64,000 nucleotides of DNA from positions 1 to 64,000 of the forward strand of contig CALEZD010000002.1 of NCBI GenBank assembly GCA_937928385.1, in the 5' to 3' direction. The notes under the pieces are model-generated. The model ran no database searches and was not told the DNA's origin. It was given only the letters and a program-made list of their open reading frames with translations. Shown piece by piece: positions 8,596 through 17,081 of this stretch. The DNA is from an uncultured Bacteroidota bacterium (GTDB lineage Bacteria > Bacteroidota > Bacteroidia > Chitinophagales > Chitinophagaceae). Every line of letters starts with the position of its first letter. The stretch's first letter is position 1. The translations under genes and the position numbers were made by a program.

Positions 8596-9054
8596 ATGCC
8601 TACAGTTGAAGAGCATTTAATCACCAAACCGATTAAGGATCCCCATGTAAGGGCGTTCCTGAACGTTATGTTTACAGGTGTTTGGTTACAACAAAAAATG
8701 GGGCAAATCTTAAAGCCTTTTGACATAACCGAACCGCAATATAATGTATTGAGGATATTGCGCGGCCAGCATGGTGAAGCTATGAACCTGTATGAGATAC
8801 AGGACCGGATGATACAGAAAATGTCAAACGTGTCGAGGTTGATAGATAAACTGGTGGCCAAAAAGCTGGTGACGAGGAAAGAATGTAAGGAAAACCGCCG
8901 CAGGGTAGATATAGGCATTACACAAAAAGGCCTTGACCTGTTAGATACATTAGACCCGCATATAGACCCGTTTTTCAAGGTGCTGACTCACAATATAACC
9001 AAAGACGAGGCCAGGCAGATAGGGGAACTACTGGATAAAATGAGAAATGAGTAA
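8596..9054 (+). CDS. MarR-family transcriptional regulator
   Basis: Winged-helix regulator of 152 aa. The DNA-binding core is QYNVLRILRGQHGEAMNLYE, then DRMIQKMSNVSRLIDKLVAK (recognition helix) and the wing CKENRRRVDIGITQKG. Ligand and target are unknown. Its last codons overlap the start of xerD by 8 bases, so the two are probably translated together. The divergent spacing from aroQ could allow autoregulation. Confidence 0.9.
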   Translation: MPTVEEHLITKPIKDPHVRAFLNVMFTGVWLQQKMGQILKPFDITEPQYNVLRILRGQHGEAMNLYEIQDRMIQKMSNVSRLIDKLVAKKLVTRKECKENRRRVDIGITQKGLDLLDTLDPHIDPFFKVLTHNITKDEARQIGELLDKMRNE

Positions 9055-9970
9055 GCAGTACAGGGTATGGCCGGCTTATCTTAAAGGGTTTAAAGCCTAC
9101 CTGCAACTCGAGCGTTCCATGTCAGACAATACAGTGGCTGCCTACCTGCACGATGTGGAGATGTTGGGCGAATATATGTTCAGCCAATACAGCAGTACAG
9201 GTATTGCGACTTTAGAGCTCCAACACCTGCAATCTTTTCTTGCACATATTAACGAGCTGGAACTGACTGCCAATACCCAGGCCAGGGTAATCAGCGGCAT
9301 AAAGTCTTTTTTTCGTTACCTGTTGCTGGAAGAAGCCATAAAAGAAGACCCCACCATGCTGCTGGAAGCCCCCAAGCTGAAAAGGGCCCTGCCTACCCAC
9401 CTTGCCATAGACGAGATAGAACAGCTTTTTGCCGCGATAGACCATAGTAAGCCGGAAGGCCAGCGTAACCGGGCGATGCTGGAGACTATGTACAGTTGCG
9501 GGCTGCGTGTAAGCGAACTGACAGGGCTGCTGATGTCGAATATGTACCTGGATGTAGGATTTGTAAGGGTAGTAGGTAAGGGCAATAAAGAGCGTTTAGT
9601 ACCCATAGGCGGCGAAGCGGTAAAGCATATAAAACTATACAAAGAGCATGTGCGTGTACACCTGCCGGTAATAAAAAAAGGCAGCGAGGATGTGCTTTTC
9701 CTAAACAGGAGGGGCGGGCAATTGTCAAGGGTGATGGTTTTTATGATACTCAAAGACCTGGTAGCAAAGAGCGGCATCAGGAAAAATATCCACCCGCATA
9801 CGCTCAGGCACTCTTTTGCCACACACTTAGTAGAAGCGGGGGCCGACCTGCGTGCAGTGCAGGAGATGCTGGGCCATAAAAGTATCACTACAACAGAGAT
9901 TTATACGCATCTTGACAGGTCGTACCTGCGGCAGACACTGGAGAAATATCACCCGCGTTTCGGGGGATAA
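9047..9970 (+). CDS. xerD: Tyrosine recombinase XerD/XerC type
   Basis: Protein of 307 aa with an N-terminal SAM-like core-binding domain (LKGFKAYLQLERSMSDNTVA) and a catalytic domain. The catalytic set is visible: Arg in SCGLRVSEL, Lys in GKGNKERLVP, HTLRHSFATHL, LGHKSI, and the nucleophile Tyr in TEIYTHLDRSYLR. Length and motifs match the housekeeping Xer enzymes that resolve chromosome dimers at dif, not an integron or phage integrase. No integrated element is next to it. XerC cannot be excluded. Confidence 0.9.
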   Translation: MSKQYRVWPAYLKGFKAYLQLERSMSDNTVAAYLHDVEMLGEYMFSQYSSTGIATLELQHLQSFLAHINELELTANTQARVISGIKSFFRYLLLEEAIKEDPTMLLEAPKLKRALPTHLAIDEIEQLFAAIDHSKPEGQRNRAMLETMYSCGLRVSELTGLLMSNMYLDVGFVRVVGKGNKERLVPIGGEAVKHIKLYKEHVRVHLPVIKKGSEDVLFLNRRGGQLSRVMVFMILKDLVAKSGIRKNIHPHTLRHSFATHLVEAGADLRAVQEMLGHKSITTTEIYTHLDRSYLRQTLEKYHPRFGG

Positions 9971-9988
9971 GAGGCTTGTGTTTTTTAT

Positions 9989-9996
9989 TACTTTTG
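9989..9996 (+). promoter_or_regulatory. Candidate -7 element for the small lipoprotein
   Basis: TACTTTTG matches TAnnTTTG and lies 18 bases before the ATG at 10015. No good -33 was seen. Confidence 0.4.
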
Positions 9997-10014
9997 TTCA
10001 GATAACAACCATAT

Positions 10015-10485
10015 ATGAAACTACTCAATCCCGCCACATACCTACTGCTAATAACCGTGTTGTTCTTTTTCGCCTGTAAAAGCAGTAAGAAAACTCAATC
10101 CTCGGCAGTTGCTGAAGAAGTATTTGTACCTGTTTCAACCATTGCCCTGTATGACAAACCCCTGGATACTATTAAGAAGCATATCACCGGGCAGCGGTGG
10201 CAGTTGTTATATTCTACCGGTGGCATTGCCGGCGACCAGATGAATAAGTTCGACAATACTTTTTATACCCTGACAAAATCCGGGAAACTCATTACTGAAA
10301 AAGACGGGAAGAAAGAAGAAGCCCCTTATGCCTGGGAAGAGGCGAGAGATATTTTTACCGGTAATAACATCTACGTAATAACAGGTATAGTACAATGGAA
10401 AGTACAGGGTATATATAATGATACTTTAAGGTTGTCGGATAACTATGTAGATGGATTTGATTATGCGTTGGTGAGAACCAGGTGA
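10015..10485 (+). CDS. Small lipoprotein with a probable META/lipocalin-like fold
   Basis: Protein of 156 aa. The N-terminal signal ends in the lipobox FFFAC (Cys about residue 22), predicting a lipid-anchored envelope protein. The mature part is beta-rich (ITGQRWQLLYSTGG, TLTKSGKLITEKDG, NDTLRLSDNYVDG). The opening ...RWQL...GG pattern followed by short strands resembles META or lipocalin-like domains. I do not recognise a specific family. It stands alone between xerD and the aminotransferase. Confidence 0.65.
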   Translation: MKLLNPATYLLLITVLFFFACKSSKKTQSSAVAEEVFVPVSTIALYDKPLDTIKKHITGQRWQLLYSTGGIAGDQMNKFDNTFYTLTKSGKLITEKDGKKEEAPYAWEEARDIFTGNNIYVITGIVQWKVQGIYNDTLRLSDNYVDGFDYALVRTR

Positions 10486-10542
10486 TTTTACAGGGAATAT
10501 TAATTTACTTTTTTCTATATTGTACCTACAAACTCGACCCCT

Positions 10543-11829
10543 ATGTATTTTAATCGCAGGAACTTTTTACGTTCCGCATCAGTATTAGCTGCCTGTTCAC
10601 TCAGTGAATTTGATGTAACCGCAGCGGCCTTACAGGCAAAAACTCATGGCAATAAGATAGGCGAAGATGATGAAGCATACTGGAGTAATGTAAGACAGCT
10701 TTTCCCATTGACAAAAGACAGGGTATACCTGAATAATGGCACATTGGGCCCGTCGCCTTATCCTGTAATAGAGGCAGTGCGGCAAGGAATGATGAAAAGC
10801 GACGAGTACGGAGAATACGGCGGATATGAAGATAGCATCGGGTCGTTGGCGAAATTTGCCGGTTGTGATAAAAGTGAAATAGCGCTGACCCACAACGTAA
10901 CTGAAGGCATCAATATTGCTTGTTGGGGCTTGCCGCTTAAGAGACGAGATGAAGTCATCATCACAGACCAGGAGCACGTAGGCAACGCTCTGCCCTGGCT
11001 CAACAGGCAAAAGCTTCATGGTATTGTGTTGAAAACTTTTACCCCGGCACCCACTGCTGCCGAAACACTTGAACGGATAGCTGCCTTAATTACCAAAAGA
11101 ACCAGGGTAATAGCCGTGCCGCATATACCTTGTACAAACGGGCAGGTGCTGCCGGTGAAGGAAATTTGTAAACTGGCGCGCGAAAGAGGTATATACTCCT
11201 GCATAGATGGCGCACACGGGCCGGGTATGCTGATGCTCGACTTGCATGATATGGGTTGCGATACTTATGCCAGTTGCTGCCATAAATGGATGCTGGGCCC
11301 GAAAGGGACGGGCTTCCTGTACGTAAGAGCTGAATTTGGTGCTGTACTGCAACCCTATTTTGTGGGCGGCGGCAGTTCGGGCGGCGACTGGGATATGGTG
11401 CACACGCCGGGTTATATGCCGCCTTATGCAGATAGTGCGCACAGGTATTTTGGTGGTACACAATCATTGGGACTGACTATGGGGGTTATGGCTTCTATAG
11501 ACTTTCTGGATAGTATAGGAATGGATAATGTGTATAGGCGTGTAAAGTACCTGGGAGGGTACCTGCAACAGAGATTATTGTCGTTGGGTGACAAGATAGA
11601 GCTGCTCACTCCAGTTGAGGAGCAATCTTATTGCGGTGTAAATAGTTTCAGGATACAAGGCGTACCATACAACGATTTTTATAAAACCTGTGCTGAGAAT
11701 TATATACGCGTACGTGCCGTGCCAGAAAATGGTATTAACTGCATCAGGGTATCTACGCATTTATATAATAGCACGAAAGAAATAGACATATTGATGGGAG
11801 TGGTGGAGAGGGTTGCGTTGGCAGGTTAG
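10543..11829 (+). CDS. Class V aminotransferase-fold PLP enzyme with Tat signal
   Basis: Protein of 428 aa. The N-terminus NRRNFLRSASVLAAC is a twin-arginine signal, and LAAC also fits a lipobox, so the enzyme is probably exported folded and perhaps lipid-anchored. The PLP-binding Lys is in SCCHKWMLGPKGTGFLYV, the cofactor-binding Asp in CIDGAHGPG, and the N-terminal YLNNGTLGPSP is typical of isopenicillin-N-epimerase-like and cysteine-desulfurase-like proteins. The substrate is unknown. No partner gene is adjacent. Confidence 0.85.
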   Translation: MYFNRRNFLRSASVLAACSLSEFDVTAAALQAKTHGNKIGEDDEAYWSNVRQLFPLTKDRVYLNNGTLGPSPYPVIEAVRQGMMKSDEYGEYGGYEDSIGSLAKFAGCDKSEIALTHNVTEGINIACWGLPLKRRDEVIITDQEHVGNALPWLNRQKLHGIVLKTFTPAPTAAETLERIAALITKRTRVIAVPHIPCTNGQVLPVKEICKLARERGIYSCIDGAHGPGMLMLDLHDMGCDTYASCCHKWMLGPKGTGFLYVRAEFGAVLQPYFVGGGSSGGDWDMVHTPGYMPPYADSAHRYFGGTQSLGLTMGVMASIDFLDSIGMDNVYRRVKYLGGYLQQRLLSLGDKIELLTPVEEQSYCGVNSFRIQGVPYNDFYKTCAENYIRVRAVPENGINCIRVSTHLYNSTKEIDILMGVVERVALAG

Positions 11830-12173
11830 CACCAAATTTCAGGAAACTTTTTCAAACCCCGAATACCGGCCTGTTTCCGGTAAAGGCAAAACAGCTAAGG
11901 CTTTGCATGCTTCAGGCCTTTTACCTGAGTGGCCATAATCATGTCAAAGTCCCGCCGCCGGGATAACATGTTTCTCTCTTTCCATGTTTTTATGTGTCAC
12001 GCTGACAGGAATGATAATAACATCACCTTTTGCTACTGTTGCGGTTATTCCGTTGCCGCCTCGCAACTACAACCAGGTTTCATTTACATACACCCGGTAT
12101 CTCATTGTATAAGGCCGTGGTGGTGGGTGATTGGATACTTTATATGTAGTAACATAATAACAATAGGTAAAAA
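11830..12173. other. Intergenic stretch with small hairpins, no gene seen
   Basis: Non-coding DNA between the aminotransferase and the SprB-like gene. Small dyads are visible: ACCGG...CCGGT near 11865, AAGGC...GCCTT near 11899 followed by four T (a weak terminator for the aminotransferase), and TCCCG...CGGGA near 11950. A 105-codon frame lies across it, but its composition (Cys, His, Trp and Ile runs) is not protein-like. Confidence 0.5.
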
Positions 12174-12210
12174 AGTATACCCTGGAATAAAATTAATTCC
12201 AGGGTATACT
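12174..12210. repeat. Perfect 15-bp hairpin upstream of the SprB-like gene
   Basis: Arms AGTATACCCTGGAAT (12174-12188) and ATTCCAGGGTATACT (12196-12210) with a 7-base loop. A run of A precedes it on the + strand, so read leftward it ends in T and has the form of a terminator, although no leftward gene enters it. It lies 57 bases before the next start codon and could instead be a leader structure or operator. Confidence 0.7.
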
Positions 12211-12266
12211 CACATTCAACACTGCTATTGCGTCAATTGCATATAACAATCACTAAAATATTTTTT

Positions 12267-15200
12267 ATGAGAAAGTTTAACTCCTTATTAAAGTTCCTCG
12301 GTATTGTATTGTGCTTTGGAGTATCATCGGCCTTTGCCCAAAGCATCTCATTCACGCTTACCCAGGCACCATGCAACGCAAATGGTATTTTAACGGCTAA
12401 CTTTACCGGCCTCACACCCCCACTGGCAGTAAACTGGGGCGGAACAATACATACAGGTATAACAGGCATGTCAGATGCACTGACCGGGTACAACGGTGCA
12501 CGTATATCAGTCATTGTGACCGATGCTAATAATGCTACAGCATGGGGTTTTTACCAGGGTGCTCCGCCATTTGTTATCGGTTCATCTTCAACGCAGGCTG
12601 TCTGCCCCGCATCAGGTACAGCAACGGCAACCATAGTATCCGGAGGCACAGCTCCCTTTACCTACCAATGGACAGATATACCCGGCAATACTGTTGTCAG
12701 CACATCTAATCCGGCCAGTTTACCGGCAGGACAGTATGATGTGATGGTAACTGATGCAAACGGTTGCGTTTTTGGCACTAAGTATTACTATGACAGCGCA
12801 CAAACCATTAATATATATAACTCATCTAACATAAATTTCACAATTAACAGCACACAGGCAAATTGCACCAACGGAACTGCCACAGTTGCCGGTTTTACGG
12901 GGGGCACGGCTCCTTATAGTATTTTGTGGTCCAATGCGGCTACTTCGGCCAGCATTACCGGATTGACTATGGGCGTTTACGGAGCGACAGTAACCGATGC
13001 AAATGGTTGCTATACTAAAAAGAATGTGTATGTCAGCCAATCAAAAAATATTGGGACGAACATGGTATCTACACCGGCTACTTGTGTGCAAAACAACGGG
13101 TCTGTCACGTCCTTTGGTTCTGGCGGGGTACCTCCTTATTCTTATTTGTGGAACAACAGTGCTACGACACAATCTATATCAGGACTGGCACCGGGTATTT
13201 ATGCTGTAAAGGTAACAGATGCCAATGGTTGCATTGGCACGGGCAACAGGTATGTAAGTAGCAGCACTCCGGTTAACGTCACATATACCACTGTAGCCAG
13301 TTCATGCACCTCTCCCACAGGTTCGGCTACATTGAATATCAGTGGGGGTACTACGCCGTATTCGGTGCAATGGTACACATTCCCTGCGCAAACCGGTAAT
13401 ACTGCAATTGGCTTGCCTGCAGGATTGTATTCCTTCAAAGTAACTGATGCGGTCGGATGCGTAAGGACAGGGACAGTGACTATTCCGCCGGTGAATGTAA
13501 TATCCCTTGCAATGACAACTGTCAATGCTACCTGCACACAAAGTAACGGAAGCATCAGCGTGACACCAACCGGCGGCACCGCTCCTTATAGCTATGTATG
13601 GTCCAATACTGCAACCACTTCTTCTGTTACGGGCCTGGCGACTGGTCAGTATTGGGTAAACGTCACCGACAATGCCGGATGTACAGTGAAAAAGTATCAG
13701 AATGTAAGCGCCTCATCGCCTATTAGCCTGGGGATAGTTACAAGCCCGGCTAGTTGTCTGTACAGCAGCAACGGTACTGCAACTGCAACTGCCTCGGGCG
13801 GCACCGCCCCGTATTCATACCTGTGGAACAATTCCGGAACCGGCCCTAATATCAACGGGCTGAAGCGTGGAAGTTACACGGTGGACGTAACTGATGCAGT
13901 GGGTTGCAAAGCACGCGCTTATACGTATGTAAATTATAACCCCAACAACAACAGTTGCTACTGCACAATAACAGGCGTTGTGTATAACGACCTGAATGCC
14001 AACTGCACCCAAGACGGTGGTGAGCAAGGGATACCGAATATCCAGGTACATTGCTCCGGCTATGGCTATGCTTATACTAATGCAAACGGAGTATACTCCT
14101 TCAAGGTACCGACGGGCACTTACACTATCACGGAAACAGTATTAGGATATTACCCACTGGCCAGTTGTCAGGCCAACAGCATCGTTGTGAATGCAACTGC
14201 AGGTGCCAACTGCACACATACTGTAAATTTTGCCAATACCGTCAACCCCATACATGATATGTATATCCATACATGGAACTACAATTGTGCTGTGCCCGGT
14301 TACACGTATAAACAGATAGTGTTAGTGAAAAATAATGGTACAGTGACAGAGGGTTCTGTGGCGGCCGGGTATAAATCGGACGGGCAGATATTAACACCTG
14401 TGTTCAGCCCATCGGGCATGTTTACAGGGTCGGGTACTCAATACAACATTGGCGGTACTACCTTGTCGCTGGCACCCGGTGTAACTCAGCATTTCCTGGT
14501 GAATTACAATATGCCAGCCAATATCCCATTGAATACTTCTCTGGTGTTTAAAGATACAACGGCATATACTTCGCCGATGTCTAACTGGTTGAATGACTAT
14601 TCTCCCTGGAATAATGTAAATTATCATAACCCGGTTGTTGTTGGCTCTTACGACCCCAACTTTAAAGAAGTAAGCCCTAAAGGCAATGGCCCAACCGGTG
14701 TTATCACCCGCAATGATACCACACTGGAATATATGGTGCATTTCCAGAATCTGGGTACTTACAAAGCGCAGAATATCTATATACTGGATACCCTGGATGC
14801 TGACTTGGACTGGCAGACGATGACACCTGTATATCAATCGCACAAGTGTGAGATCACTATGGATGAAAACGGCGTAATCAGGTTCCAGTTTGACAATATA
14901 GATTTGCCCGCAGAAATAAATGATGAGCCGGGCAGCCACGGGCTGGTGACCTATACAGTGAAGACAAAAAAGGGATTGCCTATCGGGACGCAATTTAAAA
15001 ACAGCGCCGCCATTTATTTTGATTTTAACGAACCTGTTATCACAAATACCACAACAAATACCTTAGGTGAGCTCAGCGTTGAAGAAGCGAGGAAAACTGA
15101 TAATGGCAAGGTATCTGTCTACCCTAACCCAACGCACGATATATTTACCGTCCGTATTAAGGAAGGAAACTATCAATTGTTAAAGGTTATCAATACGCTG

Positions 15201-15335
15201 GGGCAGGTGTATGCCACAGAAAGGGTGATTGGTAATGAAACCAGGATTGACCTGAGCGCCGCCACACCTGGTATATATTTTATCATCCTGCAAGGTAGTG
15301 AAGGTAGCAGGACTGAAAAGGTGGAAAAGTTGTAG
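12267..15335 (+). CDS. Large secreted SprB-repeat protein with T9SS sorting tail
   Basis: Protein of 1022 aa from ATG 12267; a longer frame from 12228 only adds 13 residues before the signal peptide. A signal peptide (LKFLGIVLCFGVSSAFAQS) is followed by about six or seven SprB-like repeats of roughly 70 residues, each with GGTAPYSYLWN and a closing VTDANGC. Then come an SdrD B/Cna-like region (GVVYNDLNANCTQDGGEQG), a DUF7619/DUF11-like domain (from DPNFKEV, about residue 795) and a T9SS type A tail (VYPNPTHDIF, from about 950). It is exported to the cell surface or medium by the type IX pathway; SprB-like repeats occur in gliding adhesins. No binding partner can be assigned. A strong terminator follows. 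Confidence 0.92.
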   Translation: MRKFNSLLKFLGIVLCFGVSSAFAQSISFTLTQAPCNANGILTANFTGLTPPLAVNWGGTIHTGITGMSDALTGYNGARISVIVTDANNATAWGFYQGAPPFVIGSSSTQAVCPASGTATATIVSGGTAPFTYQWTDIPGNTVVSTSNPASLPAGQYDVMVTDANGCVFGTKYYYDSAQTINIYNSSNINFTINSTQANCTNGTATVAGFTGGTAPYSILWSNAATSASITGLTMGVYGATVTDANGCYTKKNVYVSQSKNIGTNMVSTPATCVQNNGSVTSFGSGGVPPYSYLWNNSATTQSISGLAPGIYAVKVTDANGCIGTGNRYVSSSTPVNVTYTTVASSCTSPTGSATLNISGGTTPYSVQWYTFPAQTGNTAIGLPAGLYSFKVTDAVGCVRTGTVTIPPVNVISLAMTTVNATCTQSNGSISVTPTGGTAPYSYVWSNTATTSSVTGLATGQYWVNVTDNAGCTVKKYQNVSASSPISLGIVTSPASCLYSSNGTATATASGGTAPYSYLWNNSGTGPNINGLKRGSYTVDVTDAVGCKARAYTYVNYNPNNNSCYCTITGVVYNDLNANCTQDGGEQGIPNIQVHCSGYGYAYTNANGVYSFKVPTGTYTITETVLGYYPLASCQANSIVVNATAGANCTHTVNFANTVNPIHDMYIHTWNYNCAVPGYTYKQIVLVKNNGTVTEGSVAAGYKSDGQILTPVFSPSGMFTGSGTQYNIGGTTLSLAPGVTQHFLVNYNMPANIPLNTSLVFKDTTAYTSPMSNWLNDYSPWNNVNYHNPVVVGSYDPNFKEVSPKGNGPTGVITRNDTTLEYMVHFQNLGTYKAQNIYILDTLDADLDWQTMTPVYQSHKCEITMDENGVIRFQFDNIDLPAEINDEPGSHGLVTYTVKTKKGLPIGTQFKNSAAIYFDFNEPVITNTTTNTLGELSVEEARKTDNGKVSVYPNPTHDIFTVRIKEGNYQLLKVINTLGQVYATERVIGNETRIDLSAATPGIYFIILQGSEGSRTEKVEKL

Positions 15336-15350
15336 ATGTGCTATTGTTGT

Positions 15351-15382
15351 AAAAATGCCGCACGAAGTGCGGCATTTTTTTT
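15351..15382 (+). terminator. Rho-independent terminator after the SprB-like gene
   Basis: AATGCCGCAC and GTGCGGCATT pair around a GAA loop, followed by eight T. The A tract on the left arm would let it also serve the converging pyk gene. Confidence 0.9.
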
Positions 15383-15418
15383 GCTATATAACACTATGTA
15401 TATAAAAAAATCTCAGCA

Positions 15419-16864
15419 TCACTGCACCTTCCATACCTTCAGCATATTAGTAGGCAGGTGTTGTTTTACGGGTGTGCTGCCTGTGCTTACTATTATGTCG
15501 CCTGTATTTATCAATCCTTTTGACTTCAGTAGTTCTACCTGGTCGTTGAAAATGGCATCAATGCTTTCTTCTTTGTCGTAGTAAAAGGCCTGTACACCCC
15601 AGCTTAAGCTCAACTGGTTGACCAGGGATTCGGTTTTAGTAAAAATAAACAAAGGCGAGCGGGGCCTGTAGCTGGATAACATAAAGCCGGTGTAGCCCGA
15701 TTGTGTCATACCTACTAATGCATTTGCTTTTACGTCTTTAGCTATCTCACAGGCGTTGTAACACAGTGCATCGCTGATGAATGAGGGCGAATGTGGTTGG
15801 GGTGTCAGGTTGCGGTTGTACACCATTTCTTCTTTTTCCACCTCGTGTATAATGCTTACCATTGTCTGCACTACTTCTACAGGGTACTTGCCCATAGCTG
15901 TTTCTCCACTCAGCATTACAGCGTCAGCACCTTCCAGCACTGCGTTGGCAACGTCCGTTATTTCACTCCTGTTAGGGCGTGTGCGCTCTATCATGCTTTC
16001 CATCATTTGGGTGGCAATGATTACCGGCTTGGCGCGGTGTATGCATTTACGAATGATGCTTTTCTGTATCATGGGTATTTGCTCCAGCGGCAGTTCTACA
16101 CCCAGGTCGCCCCGGGCCACCATTACTGCATCGCTGGCCAGTATGATTTCGCGGAGGTGCAGTAGCGCTTCAGGTTTTTCTATCTTGGCAATTATTTTTG
16201 CATGGCTGCCTTTTTCTTTCAGAATGTTGCGCAGGGCAGTAATGTCCTCCGGTTTTCTTACAAAGGAAAGTGCTATCCAGCCTATATCCTGCGATACAAT
16301 AAAGTCTAGGTCGAACAGGTCTTTTTTTGACAAAGAGGGCAAGGATATACTCGTATCAGGCAGGTTTACCCCTTTTTTAGAAGAAAGTATACCCGGTGTT
16401 TTTACCATTGCCCTGACTCTTTTATCAGGAGTTATTTCTATTACTTCCATTTCTATTTTGCCATCATCCAGTAAGATGTTTTCTCCTGCCTTTACATCTT
16501 TATGAAAATCCGGGTAAGACATATAGATATTATCAATTGTACCCATCACTTTTTCGTTGGTAAAATAGAGTTCATCTCCCTCTTTCAGCACCAGGGCATT
16601 ATTTTCTACTTCACCTATTCTCAGTTTAGGGCCTTGCAGGTCGGCAAGGATGGCTATATTGAAAGGGAAATTGTCATTTATCTTCCTTATTTGGGTTATT
16701 ACTTCCTTATGTTCGTCGTGGGTGCCGTGAGAAAAATTGAGCCTGAAAACGTTTACACCTGCCTCTATAAGTGCTAAAAGTTTTTCATACGTATTGCAGG
16801 CCGGGCCTACTGTAGCTATCACCTTAGTCTTGTGCAATAATCCGTCTGTATTCAATTCTGCCAT
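15419..16864 (-). CDS. pyk: Pyruvate kinase
   Basis: Last step of glycolysis (phosphoenolpyruvate + ADP to pyruvate + ATP), cytoplasmic, 481 aa. The N-terminal strand KVIATVGPACN, FRLNFSHGTHDEH, the active-site region KIIAKIEKPEAL, VARGDLGVELP (metal binding) and the MMESMI...RPNRSEITDVANAV segment are all present. The C-terminal domain is complete. It is divergent from atpG and converges on the SprB-like gene across a shared terminator. Confidence 0.95.
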   Translation of the reverse strand: MAELNTDGLLHKTKVIATVGPACNTYEKLLALIEAGVNVFRLNFSHGTHDEHKEVITQIRKINDNFPFNIAILADLQGPKLRIGEVENNALVLKEGDELYFTNEKVMGTIDNIYMSYPDFHKDVKAGENILLDDGKIEMEVIEITPDKRVRAMVKTPGILSSKKGVNLPDTSISLPSLSKKDLFDLDFIVSQDIGWIALSFVRKPEDITALRNILKEKGSHAKIIAKIEKPEALLHLREIILASDAVMVARGDLGVELPLEQIPMIQKSIIRKCIHRAKPVIIATQMMESMIERTRPNRSEITDVANAVLEGADAVMLSGETAMGKYPVEVVQTMVSIIHEVEKEEMVYNRNLTPQPHSPSFISDALCYNACEIAKDVKANALVGMTQSGYTGFMLSSYRPRSPLFIFTKTESLVNQLSLSWGVQAFYYDKEESIDAIFNDQVELLKSKGLINTGDIIVSTGSTPVKQHLPTNMLKVWKVQ

Positions 16865-17041
16865 TGTCCCGAAGTTCTTTATGTTTTATGAATGCAATAA
16901 TAACAACAAGTTAAGTATAAGTTATTATTTGTTATGTATGCCTTGCAAAGCTAAGTATAAACTATCAGCCACAGAAATACGATCAGCAGCCAAAAACAGA
17001 TTTTTGAAGGTTTCCTTTTCAGATTTGAAGATTTTTTGTCG

Positions 17042-17049
17042 TACTTTTG
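17042..17049 (+). promoter_or_regulatory. Candidate -7 element for atpG
   Basis: TACTTTTG matches TAnnTTTG and lies 32 bases before the atpG ATG. TTTG-like bases occur upstream but not at the preferred 19-base spacing. Confidence 0.45.
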
Positions 17050-17081
17050 CGCCCAGTTTAATATTCATATTCAGTTTTAAT

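Noticed and set aside
9047..9970. Tyrosine recombinase as the integrase of a mobile element
   Set aside because: Housekeeping Xer length and motifs, neighbours are ordinary genes, and no tRNA or att-like repeats adjoin it.
11086..11467. Two overlapping 125-codon frames on the reverse strand of the Tat-exported enzyme
   Set aside because: Composition follows the antisense of the real gene; no start context or recognisable motif.
11929..12246. 105-codon open frame in the gap before the SprB-like gene
   Set aside because: Cys/His/Trp/Ile-rich sequence without protein-like composition or start signal; it spans hairpins and ends inside the following gene's leader.
12600..13930. Repeated DNA in the SprB-like gene, considered as a tandem or CRISPR-like array
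   Set aside because: The repetition is at protein level, with diverged units of about 70 codons and no constant short repeat with unique spacers.
16737..17081. 115-codon in-frame extension upstream of atpG
   Set aside because: It overlaps the start of pyk and includes the atpG promoter; the gamma-subunit N-terminus begins at 17082.
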